Source: Flagellimonas sp947499585 (GTDB lineage: Bacteria; Bacteroidota; Bacteroidia; Flavobacteriales; Flavobacteriaceae). From it: a stretch of 64,000 bases of DNA. Below are positions 42,640-51,113 of this stretch, piece after piece. The notes below the pieces were generated by a model. The model was not told where the DNA came from, ran no database searches, and was given only the letters and a program-made list of their open reading frames with translations. The DNA lies in assembly GCF_044596045.1 (NCBI RefSeq), contig NZ_CP138995.1:1550001-1614000 (forward strand), read 5' to 3'. Both the position numbers and the translations under genes were made by a program. Each line of letters begins with the position of its first letter. Within the stretch, counting starts at the first letter, position 1.

Positions 42640-44403
42640 ATGAAAAAGTTGATAAATAATTTATTGTATGCTGGCCTTGTAGTTATGGTCCTTAATTTTA
42701 CCTCTTGTCAAGAGGAATTTGAAGAAGTAGCAGGAGGTAATGATCAAGAAACCATTACAGCAAACTCTTCCACTGCTGAATTGATCGAAAAAACATCTTC
42801 CAATGATGGTTCTTTTGATAACATAGTGGACGGCGCTAGCTGTTTTGCTTTAAAATTCCCATATACTGTTGAGGTAAATGGAATCCAAATTACAATAGAC
42901 TCTAGAGAAGATCTTCACACTATTGAAGATATTTTTGATGAAGTTGATGTGGACGAAGATATTTTAGATATCATTTTCCCAATTACTATTACTCTTGCTG
43001 ATTTTACTGAGATTGTTATCGAAAACAAAGAACAACTAAGAGAATTGGCTGCACAATGTATAGAAGGTGGAGGTGATGATGATATTGAATGTATTGACTT
43101 TGTATACCCTATTACATTATTCACGTTTGATATTAATAACCAACAAACAGGAGAAGTATCTGTAAACAGTGATGAAGAATTAAGGAAATTCTTTGCTGGA
43201 TTAGAGGATAATGATCTTGTAAGCATACAATTCCCGTTGACTTTGAAGAAATTTGATGGTACAGAGATTGTTGTGGATAGCAATGGTGAATTGGCCAATG
43301 CATTGGAAATGGCTAAAGAAGAATGTGATGAAGATGATGATGATGATTTTAACGATGATGATTTTGATGAAGAACGATTTGACTTTTGTTTGACGCAGTG
43401 TCCATGGGAGGTTCGTGAGGTAATTAGAGATAACCAAAGTCAAACGGATCAGTACTTAGAGTACATAATGACGTTTGCCGAAGATGGTACCGTAACAGTA
43501 AAAGATAGAGAAGGTGGTGTTCTTAACGGTACTTGGGCCTCAAGTTTTACAGAACGTGGACCATTATTAACCCTTGAATTTGATACGTTGGTTGACTTTA
43601 ACCTAGAATGGTTGGTATATGAAATTGGAGATCATACCATTAAACTGTATTCAGACGATGGAAACAAGATAATTCTTAAGCAGCTTTGCGAAGATGATCC
43701 AGGAGAAGTGCCAGGTCCAGAGACTTTGAGAGAAATCTTGAAAGAATGTGAGTGGATTATCAAAAAGGTGAAAAACCAAGGTGAAGAAATTGACAGACTT
43801 TTAGGATTTGAGTTTAAATTCTTGCCAGAAGGTGTAGTAAGCCTAAGTAACGGAATTACAACATCAGAAGGTACTTGGGAGATTGGTTATAACGATGATC
43901 AAGTCTTATCGCTACTGATTACAATGGGAGATGAACCCGGAGTTAACTTTGAATGGCCTTTAAGAGATCTTAATAATACCAGATTAAGGTTTGAAGTTGA
44001 AGAAATTGATTATGAATTAGTGCTATTACGAGTATGTGATGACAATGCCGGTGACGGTGATGTGCCTGAGATTAGAAACATAATGATGGGTGGAGCTTGG
44101 AATGTTGCCATGTATAAAGAAAATGATATGGACATGACCTCAGAATTTGCAGGAATGGACTTCAATTTCTCTACTATGCATCAAGTTGAAGTTTCAGTGA
44201 ATGATGATCCTATAGCCGCAGGTGTATGGAGAGTATTAAGAAATCACGATAATGAGTTAAAATTCTTCTTGAACTTTGGTGATGAGGCTGTTCTAGGAGA
44301 ACTAACAGATGACTGGTACATAAACTCAGTAGAAGCAAACCGTATTGAATTGATACATGAAGATGAAAATTCTACGGATACATTGGTTTTTGAGAAGCCA
44401 TAA
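42640..44403 (+). CDS. Large acidic lipoprotein with two internal repeat families
   Basis: 587 residues. Signal peptide with lipobox FTSC (about 20-23), then QEEFEE. Residues about 65-225 hold four repeats of 35-55 residues that start FPYTV, FPITI, YPITL or FPLTL and continue with a beta-hairpin-like (x)EIVI(D/E)S/NxEEL pattern. An Asp-rich linker follows (ECDEDDDDD, residues about 227-245). Residues about 250-587 hold three repeats of about 100 residues, each starting CPWEV, CEWII or GAWNV, passing through an FxFxxxG / G(T/V)W core and ending with a LxxLC-type strand, which looks like a lipocalin-type barrel. Many paired Cys. No named function. Divergent from the sigma gene, with a promoter element shared with fecR. 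Confidence 0.85.
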   Translation: MKKLINNLLYAGLVVMVLNFTSCQEEFEEVAGGNDQETITANSSTAELIEKTSSNDGSFDNIVDGASCFALKFPYTVEVNGIQITIDSREDLHTIEDIFDEVDVDEDILDIIFPITITLADFTEIVIENKEQLRELAAQCIEGGGDDDIECIDFVYPITLFTFDINNQQTGEVSVNSDEELRKFFAGLEDNDLVSIQFPLTLKKFDGTEIVVDSNGELANALEMAKEECDEDDDDDFNDDDFDEERFDFCLTQCPWEVREVIRDNQSQTDQYLEYIMTFAEDGTVTVKDREGGVLNGTWASSFTERGPLLTLEFDTLVDFNLEWLVYEIGDHTIKLYSDDGNKIILKQLCEDDPGEVPGPETLREILKECEWIIKKVKNQGEEIDRLLGFEFKFLPEGVVSLSNGITTSEGTWEIGYNDDQVLSLLITMGDEPGVNFEWPLRDLNNTRLRFEVEEIDYELVLLRVCDDNAGDGDVPEIRNIMMGGAWNVAMYKENDMDMTSEFAGMDFNFSTMHQVEVSVNDDPIAAGVWRVLRNHDNELKFFLNFGDEAVLGELTDDWYINSVEANRIELIHEDENSTDTLVFEKP

Positions 44404-44424
44404 AATATTTCCCCAATTTTTTTG

Positions 44425-44460
44425 AAAAGGACGGCTATCCCCAAAGCCGTCCTTTTCTTT
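44425..44460 (+). terminator. Intrinsic terminator after the acidic lipoprotein gene
   Basis: AAAAGGACGGCT (44425-44436), loop ATCCCCAA, AGCCGTCCTTTT (44445-44456), then CTTT. A 12-base perfect stem. Confidence 0.93.
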
Positions 44461-44467
44461 TTATTCT

Positions 44468-44475
44468 TAAATTTG
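44468..44475 (+). promoter_or_regulatory. -7 box of ffh
   Basis: TAAATTTG, an exact TAnnTTTG, 26 bases before the ffh ATG. The -33 position falls inside the preceding terminator stem. Confidence 0.55.
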
Positions 44476-44501
44476 TCCTTCTTCAAAAATGACGAAAGCA
44501 C

Positions 44502-45830
44502 ATGTTCGATAATTTAAGTGAAAAACTGGATAAAGCGTTCCACGTCCTCAAAGGTCATGGACAGATAACAGAAATCAATGTAGCGGAAACCCTTAAGGAA
44601 GTAAGAAGGGCTCTTCTAGATGCAGATGTCAATTTTAAGATAGCTAAGGAGTTTACCAATAGGGTAAAGGAAAAGGCCTTAGGTCAAAATGTTTTGACCA
44701 ATTTGCAGCCTGGCCAGTTGATGGTCAAGATTGTAAAAGATGAACTTACCGAGTTAATGGGAGGAGATGCGGAAGAGCTAGACCTTTCTGGTAATCCTTC
44801 GGTAATTCTAATGTCTGGTCTACAAGGTTCAGGTAAGACCACTTTTTCTGGTAAACTAGCTAGTTATTTAAAAAGTAAAAAAAATAAGAAACCACTTTTG
44901 GTTGCATGTGATGTGTATCGTCCAGCGGCGATAGACCAATTACATGTGGTAGGAGAGCAAATAGGGGTAGATGTTTATTCAGATAGGGAAAACAATGACC
45001 CTGTAGCTATAGCAAAAGCTGGTGTAAAACAAGCAAAAAGCACTGGATGTGATATAGTCATCGTAGATACCGCAGGTCGTTTAGCTGTGGATGAGCAGAT
45101 GATGACAGAGATAGCCAATATCCATAAGGCCATTACTCCTCAGGAAACTCTTTTTGTGGTTGATTCCATGACTGGTCAAGATGCTGTAAACACAGCAAAA
45201 GCCTTTAATGATGTCTTAAATTTTGATGGAGTTATATTGACCAAATTAGATGGCGATACCAGAGGTGGTGCGGCCATTTCTATTAAATCTGTTGTTGACA
45301 AGCCAATTAAGTTTATTGGTACAGGAGAAAAAATGGAAGCCATTGATGTTTTCTATCCTTCAAGGATGGCAGACAGAATTTTGGGAATGGGTGATGTGGT
45401 TTCCTTGGTAGAGAGGGCCCAGGAACAGTTTGATGAAGAACAAGCCCGAAAAATTCAAAAGAAAATTGCCAAGAACCGCTTTGGTTTTGATGACTTTCTT
45501 AGTCAGATACAGCAGATTAAGAAAATGGGGAACATGAAGGACCTTATGGGGATGATTCCTGGGGCTGGAAAAGCACTAAAAGGATTGGATATAGATGATG
45601 ATGCCTTTAAACACATTGAGGCCATTATACATTCTATGACTCCAGAAGAACGTTCAACCCCATCAAAATTAAATGCAAGCCGTAAAAAACGCATTGCCAT
45701 GGGAAGCGGACGCACCGTACAAGAAGTAAATCAGTTGTTGAAACAATTTGAACAGATGAGCAAGATGATGAAAATGATGCAAGGCGGCGGCGGAAAGAAG
45801 ATGATGCAAATGATGCAAAACATGCGGTAA
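44502..45830 (+). CDS. ffh: Signal recognition particle protein Ffh
   Basis: 442 residues. GTPase that, with 4.5S RNA, binds signal sequences and delivers ribosomes to FtsY and SecYEG. N domain at the start, P-loop GLQGSGKTTFSGKLA (about 106-120), DTAGRLAVDE, TKLDGDTRGGAA, and a C-terminal M domain with a methionine-rich finger and the ending KMMQGGGGKKMMQMMQ. Normal length. Own promoter and a preceding terminator. Confidence 0.98.
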   Translation: MFDNLSEKLDKAFHVLKGHGQITEINVAETLKEVRRALLDADVNFKIAKEFTNRVKEKALGQNVLTNLQPGQLMVKIVKDELTELMGGDAEELDLSGNPSVILMSGLQGSGKTTFSGKLASYLKSKKNKKPLLVACDVYRPAAIDQLHVVGEQIGVDVYSDRENNDPVAIAKAGVKQAKSTGCDIVIVDTAGRLAVDEQMMTEIANIHKAITPQETLFVVDSMTGQDAVNTAKAFNDVLNFDGVILTKLDGDTRGGAAISIKSVVDKPIKFIGTGEKMEAIDVFYPSRMADRILGMGDVVSLVERAQEQFDEEQARKIQKKIAKNRFGFDDFLSQIQQIKKMGNMKDLMGMIPGAGKALKGLDIDDDAFKHIEAIIHSMTPEERSTPSKLNASRKKRIAMGSGRTVQEVNQLLKQFEQMSKMMKMMQGGGGKKMMQMMQNMR

Positions 45831-45875
45831 TTTAAATCAATGACCTGAAAACCTTAGCCAAAATAAACCAATCTC

Positions 45876-46763
45876 ATGGAAATCCTTGACGGAAAGAAAA
45901 TATCAAACCAAATAAAAGACGAAATTGCTATTGAAGTAGCAGAGATGAGGGAGAGAGGAGAAAAAGTACCTCATTTGGCTGCAGTTTTGGTTGGTACGGA
46001 TGGAGCAAGCCTAACCTATGTAGGCAGTAAAGTACGTTCCTGTAAAAAAATAGGCTTTGAATCAACCTTAATACACCTTCCAGAAGAAACCACAGAGGAA
46101 GCATTATTGAAACAGGTCGAGGATTTAAATACCAATCCGGATATTGATGGGTATATTGTGCAATTGCCCTTGCCTAAGCACATAGATGAGGAGAAGGTGC
46201 TTATGGCAGTTGACCCCGATAAAGATGTAGACGGTTTTCATCCCACCAATTTTGGTAAGATGGCCTTAGATATGGAATCTTTTATATCCGCCACGCCTTT
46301 TGGGATAATGGAACTGTTGAGACGTTATAATGTGGATACAGAAGGGAAACATACCGTTGTAATTGGACGTAGCCATATCGTAGGAAGACCCATTAGCATT
46401 CTTATGAGTCAGAAAGGGAAAGCGGCCAACGCAACAGTTACTTTAACCCATAGTAGAACCAAGAATATTGAGTCCTTTACCCAAAAAGCGGACATTATTG
46501 TTTCCGCCTTGGGAGTCCCTAACTTTTTAAAGGCGGAAATGGTCAAGGATGGTGCCGTTGTAATTGATGTGGGGATAACCCGTGTGCCGGATGAAACCAG
46601 AGAAAGAGGATATTACATTACAGGCGATGTTGATTTTGAAAACGTAAGTAAAAAAGCTTCATACATTACTCCAGTCCCAGGAGGTGTTGGACCAATGACC
46701 ATCGCTATGCTTCTAAAAAACACTCTATTGGCAAGAGAAAGACACAAGGTAAAAAAAACTTAG
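45876..46763 (+). CDS. folD: Methylene-THF dehydrogenase / methenyl-THF cyclohydrolase
   Basis: 295 residues. Bifunctional one-carbon enzyme making 10-formyl-THF with NADP. The catalytic Lys lies in TYVGSKVRSCKKIG, followed by DGYIVQLPLPKH and the NADP-binding GRSHIVGRPISILM; the closing signature TPVPGGVGPMTIAMLL is intact. 45 bases after ffh, possibly co-transcribed. Its stop overlaps the convergent small lipoprotein gene by four bases. Confidence 0.97.
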   Translation: MEILDGKKISNQIKDEIAIEVAEMRERGEKVPHLAAVLVGTDGASLTYVGSKVRSCKKIGFESTLIHLPEETTEEALLKQVEDLNTNPDIDGYIVQLPLPKHIDEEKVLMAVDPDKDVDGFHPTNFGKMALDMESFISATPFGIMELLRRYNVDTEGKHTVVIGRSHIVGRPISILMSQKGKAANATVTLTHSRTKNIESFTQKADIIVSALGVPNFLKAEMVKDGAVVIDVGITRVPDETRERGYYITGDVDFENVSKKASYITPVPGGVGPMTIAMLLKNTLLARERHKVKKT

Positions 46764-46915
46764 TTGCTGCTTTCTTTTTCAGGTTGAATTGAAACCCTTT
46801 CTTGTTCGTCATTTGGAGTGATAATGTCTAAATCACTGTCACCTTCGTCATTGGTGCAGCTAGATAATGCCATGGACGAGAATAAGACGGTAATTAATAA
46901 TAGTACAACTTTCAT
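46760..46915 (-). CDS. Very small lipoprotein
   Basis: 51 residues from 46915 (an adjacent ATG at 46918 adds one). MKVVLLLITVLFSSMALSSC is a complete lipoprotein signal with lipobox ALSSC; the mature chain is only about 32 residues, strongly acidic (NDEGDSDLD). An in-frame upstream start would put 22 unrelated residues before the signal and is rejected. Function unknown; convergent with folD. Confidence 0.65.
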   Translation of the reverse strand: MKVVLLLITVLFSSMALSSCTNDEGDSDLDIITPNDEQERVSIQPEKESSN

Positions 46916-47066
46916 CATTTGGTAATTTAGTAGGTATGGTACCCTATGATTTCTAGATATATAACGTTCTGCAAGCATCAATTAGTATTCATTTTTAGTT
47001 AGGCTGTAAAATGATTTGAACAGCGATTTAAATTCAGTACCTTTTTAATCAAATTCTGTACTGATC

Positions 47067-48794
47067 ATGAAAAATCGACTTTTCGCATTCTTTTGCCTTT
47101 TACTTTTATTAAATTCTTGTGCCAAAAATGAAAACTCAAATCAGATTGTAGTCTCTTTTTCTAAGGAAATAAGCGAGAATGCTATTGATGGACGTTTGCT
47201 TTTAATGCTTTCTACTAATGACGAAAAAGAACCTCGTTTTCAAATCAGTGGTGGATTAGATACCCAATTGGTTTTTGGGATGGATGTAGATGGCCTAAAA
47301 CCAGGAGATGAAATTGTATTCAATGATTCAGTATTCGGATTTCCGTATGCAAGTTTAAAAAAGGTACCTCCCGGGGAGTACAATGTGCAAGCACTTTTGC
47401 ATACATATGAAACATTCAATCTATCCACTGGCCATACTGTTAAATTACCTATGGATAATGGAGAGGGACAGCAGTGGAACAGGTCGCCAGGAAATCTATA
47501 TAGCGAACCTTTTAAGATTACCATTGATGAAAATGGTATCCAAAACCTTAGTGTTACCATGGATAAAGTTGTTCCGCCAATTGAAGAGGCGGAAGACACT
47601 GAATGGATAAAACATATAAAAATAAAATCTGAAAAACTATCTGAGTTTTGGGGCAGGGACATGTATTTGGGAGCTCATGTTTTGCTTCCAAAAGGTTTTG
47701 AAGAACACCCAGAGGCAAAGTACCCGTTAATGGTTTTCCATGGTCATTTTCCAAATGATTTTGGAGGTTTTAGAACTTCACCCCCAGACCCAAACACAAA
47801 ACCGGAGTATTCTGCACGTTTTGATGTTGATGGCTACAATATTATTCAACAACAAGAGGCTTACGACTTTTATAAAAGATGGAACGAACCAGATTTTCCT
47901 CGGTTTTTAATTATTGAAATTCAACACCCAACACCATACTACGATGATTCGTATGCAGTAAATTCTGCAAGTCAAGGACCTTATGGTGATGCAATTACCC
48001 ATGAATTAATTCCATATATAGAAAAGGAGTTCAGAGGTATGGGAGAAGGTTGGTCACGGTTTTTGTATGGTGGCTCAACAGGAGGTTGGGAAGCTCTTGC
48101 TGTACAAGTAAAGTATCCTGAAGAATACAACGGTTGCTTTGCTGCTTGTCCGGACCCTATTGATTTTAGAGCCTATTGTCTGACCAATATCTACGAAGAC
48201 AAGAATGCATATTATTATGAAAGTGATCACAAAAAGCTAGAAGTGCCGTCTCATCGCGATTATCTGGGTCATGTTCAGTCAACGGTTCGTGAATCCAATC
48301 ATTTAGAATTGGTTCTGGGCACAAAATCAAGATCAGGTCAACAGTGGGACATTTGGGAGGCCACATACTCTCCTCAAGGCAATGATGGTTATCCAGAGCG
48401 AATTTGGGATAAAATGACGGGGGAAATCAATCCAACGGTAGCTGAATATTGGCGAGAAAACTTTGATCTTAAGCATATTCTGGAACGCGATTGGGATAAA
48501 TTAGGTGAAGACCTCAAAGGGAAAATTCATATTTATTGTGGTGATATGGACAACTATTATTTAAACAATGCTGTTTATTTAATGGAGGACTTTTTAGAAA
48601 ACACGACCGACCCTTACTATGAAGGCGAAGTATTGTATGGTGATAGGGCGGAGCATTGTTGGAATGGAGACCCAGAATTGCCCAATCACATCACTAGAAT
48701 GCGTTATAATTCTATGTATGTACCCAAAATAATGGAACGAATAGCCAAAAGCGCACCAAAAGATGCTGATCTTACAAGTTGGCGTTATAAATAA
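47067..48794 (+). CDS. Lipoprotein esterase of the alpha/beta-hydrolase fold
   Basis: 575 residues. Signal with lipobox LNSC (about 15-18). An N-terminal beta-rich part (about 25-180) precedes an esterase-D/Fes-like domain: YPLMVFHGHFP, then the nucleophile elbow GGSTGGWEALA (Ser at about 343), and AEHCWNGD near the end with a likely catalytic His. Similar proteins hydrolyse esters of sugars or siderophores; the substrate here is unknown. A 7-base inverted repeat, TCAGTAC (47034-47040) and GTACTGA (47058-47064), sits directly before the ATG. Monocistronic. Confidence 0.82.
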   Translation: MKNRLFAFFCLLLLLNSCAKNENSNQIVVSFSKEISENAIDGRLLLMLSTNDEKEPRFQISGGLDTQLVFGMDVDGLKPGDEIVFNDSVFGFPYASLKKVPPGEYNVQALLHTYETFNLSTGHTVKLPMDNGEGQQWNRSPGNLYSEPFKITIDENGIQNLSVTMDKVVPPIEEAEDTEWIKHIKIKSEKLSEFWGRDMYLGAHVLLPKGFEEHPEAKYPLMVFHGHFPNDFGGFRTSPPDPNTKPEYSARFDVDGYNIIQQQEAYDFYKRWNEPDFPRFLIIEIQHPTPYYDDSYAVNSASQGPYGDAITHELIPYIEKEFRGMGEGWSRFLYGGSTGGWEALAVQVKYPEEYNGCFAACPDPIDFRAYCLTNIYEDKNAYYYESDHKKLEVPSHRDYLGHVQSTVRESNHLELVLGTKSRSGQQWDIWEATYSPQGNDGYPERIWDKMTGEINPTVAEYWRENFDLKHILERDWDKLGEDLKGKIHIYCGDMDNYYLNNAVYLMEDFLENTTDPYYEGEVLYGDRAEHCWNGDPELPNHITRMRYNSMYVPKIMERIAKSAPKDADLTSWRYK

Positions 48795-48917
48795 ATGAAG
48801 GCTTCGGACATACGGTAAAACTAGGATAAGATTGTAGAAGAGAACGGTTATCAATAAAAGAACCATAAATCAGTTTAAGAGGTAATAGTACCTACTCAAT
48901 TGATTTTATCACGCTTT

Positions 48918-48931
48918 AGAATTATAATTCT
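48918..48931. promoter_or_regulatory. Perfect 14-base palindrome before the DUF2306 gene
   Basis: AGAATTATAATTCT equals its own reverse complement, 47 bases upstream of the ATG at 48979. Size and symmetry fit an operator for a dimeric regulator, but the AT-rich base composition makes chance plausible. Confidence 0.35.
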
Positions 48932-48978
48932 TGTTCTTTAAACTACATATTGGATAATTTGCCCATAAACAATAAAGC

Positions 48979-49605
48979 ATGGCAGGTATTATAAGAAATA
49001 AAATAGCATGGATAGTATTTGCTTTTTTGGCAATAGGGGTAGGGCTTTACCCATTAATATATTGGTTTGCCGCTGATAGATTTGGTATTTTATACAGTAA
49101 AACTGCCGAACTATTAGCGAACGAGGTTTGGAACGTTGGTTTCTATGGCCATATTACTTTTGGTGGTTTGGCACTTATGAGCGGTTGGTCTCAGTTTAGT
49201 AAAAAACTTCGCTCCAAAAACCTAGCATTACATCGCAACCTTGGGAAGGCATATGTGTTTTCTGTTCTAATTGGGGGTATTTGTGGTGTTTACATCGCTT
49301 TTTTTGCCACTGGCGGCCTTATTGCTTCATTGGGGTTTCTTTGCTTGGGAATAATCTGGTTATACACCACCCTAAAGGCATATTTTGCTATTCGAGCAAA
49401 AGATTTAGCGCTCCATCAAGGAATGATGATTTACAGTTATGCCGCTTGTTTTGCAGCCGTTACACTTCGCATATGGCTTCCACTTTTAACAATTGCCTTT
49501 GGCGAGTTTCTAATTGCCTATAGAATAGTGGCTTGGCTTTGTTGGATTCCAAACATGATATTTGCTTTTTTCTGGGTAAGAAAAAAAGGTATCAATTTGG
49601 CTTAG
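48979..49605 (+). CDS. DUF2306 membrane protein
   Basis: 208 residues with six or seven predicted membrane helices. Family features: HITFGGLALMSGWSQFSKKLR, LHRNLGKAYVFSVLIGGICG, and LALHQGMMIYSYAACFAAVTLRIW, with conserved His in the first, second and third segments that suggest metal or haem contact. No function is established. Ends convergent with the VOC gene. Confidence 0.85.
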   Translation: MAGIIRNKIAWIVFAFLAIGVGLYPLIYWFAADRFGILYSKTAELLANEVWNVGFYGHITFGGLALMSGWSQFSKKLRSKNLALHRNLGKAYVFSVLIGGICGVYIAFFATGGLIASLGFLCLGIIWLYTTLKAYFAIRAKDLALHQGMMIYSYAACFAAVTLRIWLPLLTIAFGEFLIAYRIVAWLCWIPNMIFAFFWVRKKGINLA

Positions 49606-49693
49606 TTGATTGTAACATTTTCTTGCTTTTACAATCTTAACCAAAATGGCCAAACTAGGATGGATTTTGGAAATTTTAAGCACCATCAACACT

Positions 49694-50116
49694 TCATTTA
49701 GCGAACAACTGCCCCATATCCTTAAATGCTTTAAACTCTAGAGCGTTACCTGCTGGATCTAGAAAAAACATGGTAGCCTGTTCGCCAACTTCACCTTCAA
49801 ACCTAACGTAGGGCTCAATAATGAACTCAACACCTTTATCTTTTATGGTTTTCGAAAAAGATTGAAATGTATCCCAGGGTAAAACAACTCCATAATGGGG
49901 AACAGGAACATTTTTACCATCAACTGGATTAATATGTAGCTCTTCATTGGATTTTGGTTTGTAATGAATCACCAGTTGGTGGCCAAACAAATTAAAATCG
50001 ACCCAATGGTCACTACTTCGACCCTCTTCGCATTCTAAAATAGTTGCATAAAAAGTTCTACATTCATCTAGATTGTGGACAGGAATAGCGATATGGAAAG
50101 GAGTAATATTTTGCAT
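49694..50116 (-). CDS. VOC-superfamily (glyoxalase-like) protein
   Basis: 140 residues from the ATG at 50116 (MQNITPFHIAIPV); ten residues further upstream are in frame but do not fit the family. Two beta-alpha-beta-beta-beta modules: FHIAIPVHNLDECRTFYATIL and, after HYGVVLPWDTFQSFSKTIKD, MFFLDPAGNALEFKAF. The metal ligands are probably His in the first strand, His in HYGV and Glu in LEFK. Could be a dioxygenase, lyase or thiol transferase. A weak hairpin (49608-49636) lies between it and the DUF2306 gene. Confidence 0.85.
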   Translation of the reverse strand: MQNITPFHIAIPVHNLDECRTFYATILECEEGRSSDHWVDFNLFGHQLVIHYKPKSNEELHINPVDGKNVPVPHYGVVLPWDTFQSFSKTIKDKGVEFIIEPYVRFEGEVGEQATMFFLDPAGNALEFKAFKDMGQLFAK

Positions 50117-50309
50117 AGTTGGATAAAAGTAAATTGTCATTGTCAATCTTCCAAATAGATGTGCAGTAATTTTATTGAAAGTACTGATGGTTCTAGATAA
50201 AACGGTATTCGTAGTTTATGAGATGTTGGTTGTCTATATAATGTTTCCTAAAAAAAGAAATGTATTTATATTTAATAACTATGAAGCTATCAATTTGAAA
50301 AACAAGTAC

Positions 50310-51101
50310 ATGAAGAAAATTGTTATCCTAATTTCGTTTGTATTAATAGCATCTTGTAAAAAGGACATTAAAAATCAAACTACAGTAACAAGTGAGACAC
50401 AAGCTGCCACAAAATCCAACGAATGGATTTACCTTTTTGACGGCGCAAATACAGAAGGTTGGAGGGCTTACAACGGAGATTCCCTTCCTCCAGGTTGGGT
50501 GGTTAAGGACAGCACATTGACTTTTGATACTGAATTGGGACTTGAACAAAACTACAAGGGAGGCAAGGATATTATATATGGTGCTGAGGAATTCGATAAT
50601 TTTGAGCTATATCTTGAATGGAAATTACCTGAAGGAGGTAACAGCGGTATTTTCTATCATCTTAAAGAAGGATATGACGGGCCACCAGAGGTTTCACCTG
50701 AATATCAGCTCATCGATGATGAAAACTATGCCAGAATCCATGATTTAACCGCCTATAATACTAGCCTTGGCTATACGGATAAACCTGAAGAATTAAAACC
50801 ATTGCAGCGAACGGGTTCAGATTATGCCATGCACCCAGCAGATTCGACAAAAAAGGCATTGAACCCGATAGGTGAATGGAATTCTTCGAAAATTGTCTTT
50901 ACCCCTAAAAAGGTAGAACATTGGCTTAATGGAGAAATGGTACTATCTTTTGTTCCATGGGATGAAGCTTGGTACGAAAAGAAAAATTCGGACAAATGGA
51001 AAAACAGCGCTGATTATGGAAAATATAAAACCGGATTCATTGGCTTGCAGGATCACTCCAGCCCTATCTGGTTCAGAAACATAAAAGTTAAAAAATTATA
51101 A
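50310..51101 (+). CDS. DUF1080 family protein (3-keto-glycoside hydrolase-like), lipoprotein
   Basis: 263 residues from the ATG at 50310 (MKKIVILISFVLIASC); 45 in-frame codons upstream are rejected because they precede a complete lipobox IASC. Concanavalin-like fold: WIYLFDGANTEGWRAYNGDS, ELYLEWKLPEGGNSGIFYHL, EYQLIDDENYARIHDLT, GEWNSSKIVFTPKKVEHWLN and GFIGLQDHSSPIWFRNIKV are the family's conserved segments. Members cleave 3-keto-glycosides. Twelve bases before a Gfo/Idh/MocA gene, which supports a joint oxidise-and-cleave role. Confidence 0.9.
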   Translation: MKKIVILISFVLIASCKKDIKNQTTVTSETQAATKSNEWIYLFDGANTEGWRAYNGDSLPPGWVVKDSTLTFDTELGLEQNYKGGKDIIYGAEEFDNFELYLEWKLPEGGNSGIFYHLKEGYDGPPEVSPEYQLIDDENYARIHDLTAYNTSLGYTDKPEELKPLQRTGSDYAMHPADSTKKALNPIGEWNSSKIVFTPKKVEHWLNGEMVLSFVPWDEAWYEKKNSDKWKNSADYGKYKTGFIGLQDHSSPIWFRNIKVKKL

Positions 51102-51113
51102 CAGGTTTTAGAT

